Program-made: the position numbers and the translations under genes
Source: Echinometra lucunter
Taxonomy: Eukaryota; Echinodermata; Echinoidea; Camarodonta; Echinometridae
DNA length: 64,000 bases
Assembly: GCA_029962745.1 (NCBI GenBank)
Contig: CM057154.1
Coordinates: 26,624,970-26,688,969 of the forward strand
Direction of reading: 5' to 3'
In this document: positions 60,825 to 64,000 of the stretch, in pieces
Layout of the letters: every line of letters starts with the position of its first letter
Numbering within the stretch: the first letter of the stretch is position 1
Notes under the pieces: generated by a model
The model's input: only the letters and a program-made list of their open reading frames with translations
The model's database searches: none
Told to the model about the DNA's origin: nothing

Positions 60825-60965
60825 TACATATATGTGAGGGTGTGTGTGTGTAAAAATAGTAGCCGTGGGTTCATCTACGCTTGGTCGTCTCCCCCCCCCC
60901 CTCCCAATCCGAAAAATGGATCGACGCCTCTGCTGATAAGGCCCACATTATTTTCTGACATTTTG

Positions 60966-61133
60966 TTCTGATGCACTCTAAAAGTAACGTGTTCATTTTT
61001 TACCACTAGTAGTCCACTATACACCTTATACACCTGACTTTCGGGGTAGAAAATGACCCCGAAAGTCAGGTATGAGGTGCATAGTGACTACTACGTGGTT
61101 AAAAATGACCACGGTACTTTTAGAGTGTGTGCT
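60966..61133. repeat. Snapback element in the last intron of gene 2
   Basis: Copy of the element at 49,869-50,036, in the same relative position. Confidence 0.88.
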
Positions 61134-61501
61134 GTCGGATTCATGGGTTGTAACCGAAGATTAAATCATTCGGAATGCCTCATGCATGTGTATAGAAACA
61201 TAATTTTGAAGTTGTTTTTGCAAATTATTGATAGATACGGATAATTTTTTTCATTTGATGTATTCAGTTTTTCAGACAATTTAAGTAAATAATAGTGAAA
61301 TCTTCAGGCTGAGGATATAATAGTACAATGTATTTTGGAGATACGTCATTATAATAAGTGCGATGAAGAAGTTGTTTCCGATCTTACACTTTATTTTAGT
61401 TTCAATGAATCATACTTTGTTGAGATAATTTCCTGGAATTGTGTTTTGTTGCATTTAAAATGGAAATGTGTTTTCCTGTTTCATTACAATCAATTCTACA
61501 G

Positions 61502-61875
61502 GCGATTGCAACAAGGAAGGGATACCGTTTACATTCATCTATGATATGATTAAAACGATGGATGATGATCAGGTTCACATGCTTAGTAAGCTTACCGGAC
61601 TCGCACCGGTCTCTCCAACCGCAGCTCGATTGTCTATTTTCTCCTCCCAAAAGGAAGAAATTAGTCAAAACGTGCATGCTTGGGTAAAGGAATGGATACT
61701 GCAGATCAAACGACGTGAGTGGAAGAAAGATGAGGATGGTTTCCTAATGACATCAGAAATAGCTAAGCAGCACAAGGAATTCAATGACAAACTTGTAGCT
61801 CATGGCTTTATTGACCTGGCACGTGAGATCATGATTAGCGAGCAACAGCTGATGATGGATGAACAGTCTGCATAA
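61502..61875 (+). CDS. Tail exon E7, gene 2, with stop
   Basis: Acceptor ATTCTACAG, stop TAA at 61,873-61,875, same length as in gene 1. Changes include QIKRREWKK for QIKQSEWKK and AWVKEW for TWVKEW. The acidic MMDEQSA end is identical. Confidence 0.78.
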
Positions 61876-62785
61876 GTTCCACTTCTCCAGCATGCACAAA
61901 AACATCAGTACTATTATGTTGTACCGTGAGTTTTATACTTTCACTACTTACTTGTTAGTATTACTGGTGTTTTAGAAATCTACAATTAGCATTGATGACA
62001 CTAATAGCATTACACATCAACAAGAAAAGTAGCTTGCAATTCTTAATTAGATGAGTTTCACGTTCTGGTAGTACACGTCGAAGAATACATCGGGGGATTA
62101 AGGACCGATGACAGACTTGTAGATGAATATGTTTTCTCAGTTTTTCTTCCTGAAAAAGACAAGGGTTAGGATCTTCGTACACTCTATCCCGCTAATAGCA
62201 GGGCTCCTACACTACGGACTTAGGTTATAATTTACGCTGCTTTTTCACTAGTTCTTGATCTCCACGCTGCATAGGAATGCTGAGGTGCAAAAACAACTTT
62301 TCACGAATGATTTTAGGGATTACTTCCTTTAAAGTTGAATCTTTTGAGAGTGGAAACCACTGCAATCGAACGTGGATGACCACTCCCAAGAAAGTGACCC
62401 CTAATAATCAATGAGAGTCCATCTTGAGGGTAGTGCACTGTAATGCCTTAACGACTTTCATTTAAAAATGTTAAACGAATTGGAATTAACAAATCCAGCA
62501 CATCATAATGAAAGGAAATGGAAACCCTGGAGACAAGTCAATGTTTATAAAAAAGAACGAGGATAGAGAGAAGCAATTGTTAAAACAAATGTGAATCAGA
62601 GTCGCTTTAAAAAGTCTCGTTTATTTTCTTTGCCTTACATTTGGTTAAATAGTTTTGTGTTTTCTTTGTCTTTTACTCTAAAAATGTTTTGATCTTGTTT
62701 CAGGTCAATGGTGTAATTAGCTTGACAAATTGACCAAATCTTAAAATTTTGTCTTTTATTTGGAAACCTTGACAGACATCTTGCC
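61876..62785. other. 3' flank of gene 2
   Basis: Aligns with both parts of the gene 1 flank and represents the state without the non-LTR insertion. No gene. Confidence 0.7.
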
Positions 62786-63782
62786 TAGGGTTCAAATTAT
62801 GATTTAAAAAAGGATCGGTCGGGCTTAAACTTCTTCAATTTGATCTGCAGATGGAAGCAAACTGCAGAAAAAGCGAATTTCCGATCACACTGTCTATTTC
62901 AAATTTAAATCCTGAGGTCAATGAAGTATTATTTTTTCAATTCTATTTTTCAGTTCAGTTTTTCAATTCAATCCCATTCTAATTAGAAAGGAAGGCCCTA
63001 TTTGATAAAAGAAATGAAATGTATGTAGAATATAAAGACTTAGGTAAAGGAGAACAATTTTTTTAAAAATATGAAATTAGAAGATGAAAATATAATGAAG
63101 CATTTCGCAAAATTTCTCACGTTGATCATAAACTTAAGAGGTGAATTTTGAAGGCATTGTGTATTTGGTTTTGTTTTGTTACATTATGATATCGAAAAAC
63201 ATTTCCCTGTAATCTGTATGCAACTTTTGTCAATATTATGTTTTTTCCTTTTGTTTTTGCTCTATATATTGTTTTGTTAATTATGGCTATGCATTGTAAA
63301 CAGAATATTCATAACACAGACGTGAATGAGGTTTTCAAATAGATAAATGCAAATACAATTCTTCCTTTCATTTTCTAATGCAGAATATGTAAGGTTCGGA
63401 ATAAAGAAGGAAATTGACCCAAAATGTATTTTTTTCTAATTTTACAGCTTTTTCCTGAAATATGATAATTTTCATACATTTACAGCTGATGTCTTTTTTG
63501 CAGAGTACAAATTGAACAAAGGGAATTGAAATGTTATAATGCATGTATATATGTAAAGATTATCAAATTGATTTCATTATTTTTGTATAAAGAAATCTTA
63601 TGCAGTGACAGAACTTTTGCTTTTACCAATGTGCTCCCCCTTAAAAGGAATTTCCACATTTCCATGTATCTGAAGGACTCTTTGCAGGCTTTAAGCTATG
63701 TAATTCAACATAAATCATGTAAATTGCAATAAAAATGTATACTAAATGTAAAATCAAGTATACACTGAGTAATCAGGGCCCA
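62786..63782. other. No gene recognised
   Basis: AT-rich DNA beyond the duplicated block. Short frames only. Confidence 0.4.
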
Positions 63783-63955
63783 GTAACATAAAAAGTACAA
63801 TCAATCGCACGATTGATTTCAATCGTAAGTCTATGGCAAACCATGTACTAAGACGTAAGTCTATGGCAAACCATGTACTAAGACGTAAGTCTATGGCAAA
63901 CCATGTACTAAGAGTTACAATTGATCGTAAGATTGATCGTATCTCTTTATGTTAC
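63783..63955. mobile_element. Small inverted-repeat element with three 30-bp tandem units
   Basis: GTAACATAAAAAGTACAATC at the left is mirrored by GATTGATCGTATCTCTTTATGTTAC at the right. Inside, the 30-bp unit CGTAAGTCTATGGCAAACCA-TGTACTAAGA occurs three times at 63,824, 63,854 and 63,884. Confidence 0.75.
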
Positions 63956-64000
63956 ACCCCCCCCCCCAATATAGAATAATTCAAGAAATACTAAATTATC

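Larger units (their letters stand above)
58010..60932. mobile_element. hAT-like non-autonomous DNA transposon with 8-bp target duplication
   Basis: The left terminus CAAAGGCGTCGATCC (58,010-58,024) and right terminus GGATCGACGCCTCTG (60,918-60,932) are inverted copies with one mismatch. The element is flanked by CTGATAAG at 58,002-58,009 and 60,933-60,940. Gene 1 has a single CTGATAAG at the empty site (about 49,838-49,845), which proves the insertion. An 8-bp duplication and CA-R-R-G termini are hAT hallmarks. No transposase frame. Long G and C runs follow both termini. It lies in the last intron of gene 2. Confidence 0.88.
53529..61875 (+). other. Gene model 2: duplicate of the death-fold-like tail array
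   Basis: Exons are E1 53,529-53,788 (first bases lost in the gap), E2 54,613-54,888, E3 55,479-55,760, E4 56,198-56,428, E5 56,666-56,935, E6 57,285-57,740 and E7 61,502-61,875 (stop). All splice sites, phases and the stop are preserved and no frame is broken, so the copy looks functional. The last intron is 3.8 kb instead of 0.8 kb because of the 58,010-60,932 element. Introns align along their full length with gene 1, so this is a segmental tandem duplication and not retrocopying. Whether it has its own Ig and TM exons cannot be seen. Confidence 0.7.

Overview
The window looks like intron-rich, repeat-dense animal DNA, most probably from an echinoderm and likely a sea urchin (inference). 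Supporting signs are spliced exons with GT/AG borders, tRNA-derived SINEs, CR1/L2-like and RNase H-bearing non-LTR retrotransposons, many fold-back elements, long poly-G/poly-C tracts, and a nested element built like the sea urchin TU transposons, with inverted ends made of 15-bp tandem repeats. Four runs of exactly 500 N are scaffold gaps of unknown true size.

Layout. 1-32 kb holds no host gene that I can support. It contains a decayed Ty3/Gypsy-like gag-protease remnant (0.9-3 kb), an inverted-repeat-bounded element filled by a 160-bp minisatellite rich in AGGTCA half-sites (4.1-5.9 kb), a palindrome with telomere-like repeats in its loop (8.1-8.3 kb), two further inverted-repeat elements (12.3-13.9 kb), a fold-back element (17.1 kb), non-LTR 3' ends (18.8-20.9 kb), a nearly full-length but broken RNase H-type non-LTR element on the minus strand (23.9-29.2 kb), and a duplicated block of about 870 bp (29.4-31.3 kb).

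32.5-62.8 kb is the main region. Two related Ig-domain exons, each followed by a short transmembrane exon, lie upstream of seven exons (45.3-50.8 kb). These encode a tandem series of helical domains that resemble the death-fold superfamily and end in a stop codon. The seven exons, with their introns and 3' flank, are repeated at 53.5-62.8 kb. Every internal exon in both sets has a length divisible by three and phase 1-1 borders. The simplest reading is a receptor family with an Ig ectodomain, one membrane pass and a cytoplasmic array of about six or seven death-fold-like domains, present as two tandem genes. The ectodomain of the second gene, if it exists, falls in the 53,029-53,528 gap. No signal-peptide exon was found, so the 5' end of gene 1 is not defined.

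The two arrays have no stops or frameshifts, yet they differ mostly by amino-acid-changing substitutions: by hand count about 80 codons nonsynonymous against 19 synonymous, and 20 against 1 in the third domain exon. Adjacent intron sequence is almost unchanged there. This suggests diversifying selection, as expected of an immune or allorecognition receptor. Function is inferred from architecture only. Mobile elements date the history: a snapback element predates the array duplication, while a CR1/L2-like fragment (51.2-52.5 kb) and a hAT-like element with 8-bp target duplication (58.0-60.9 kb) each hit one copy afterwards.
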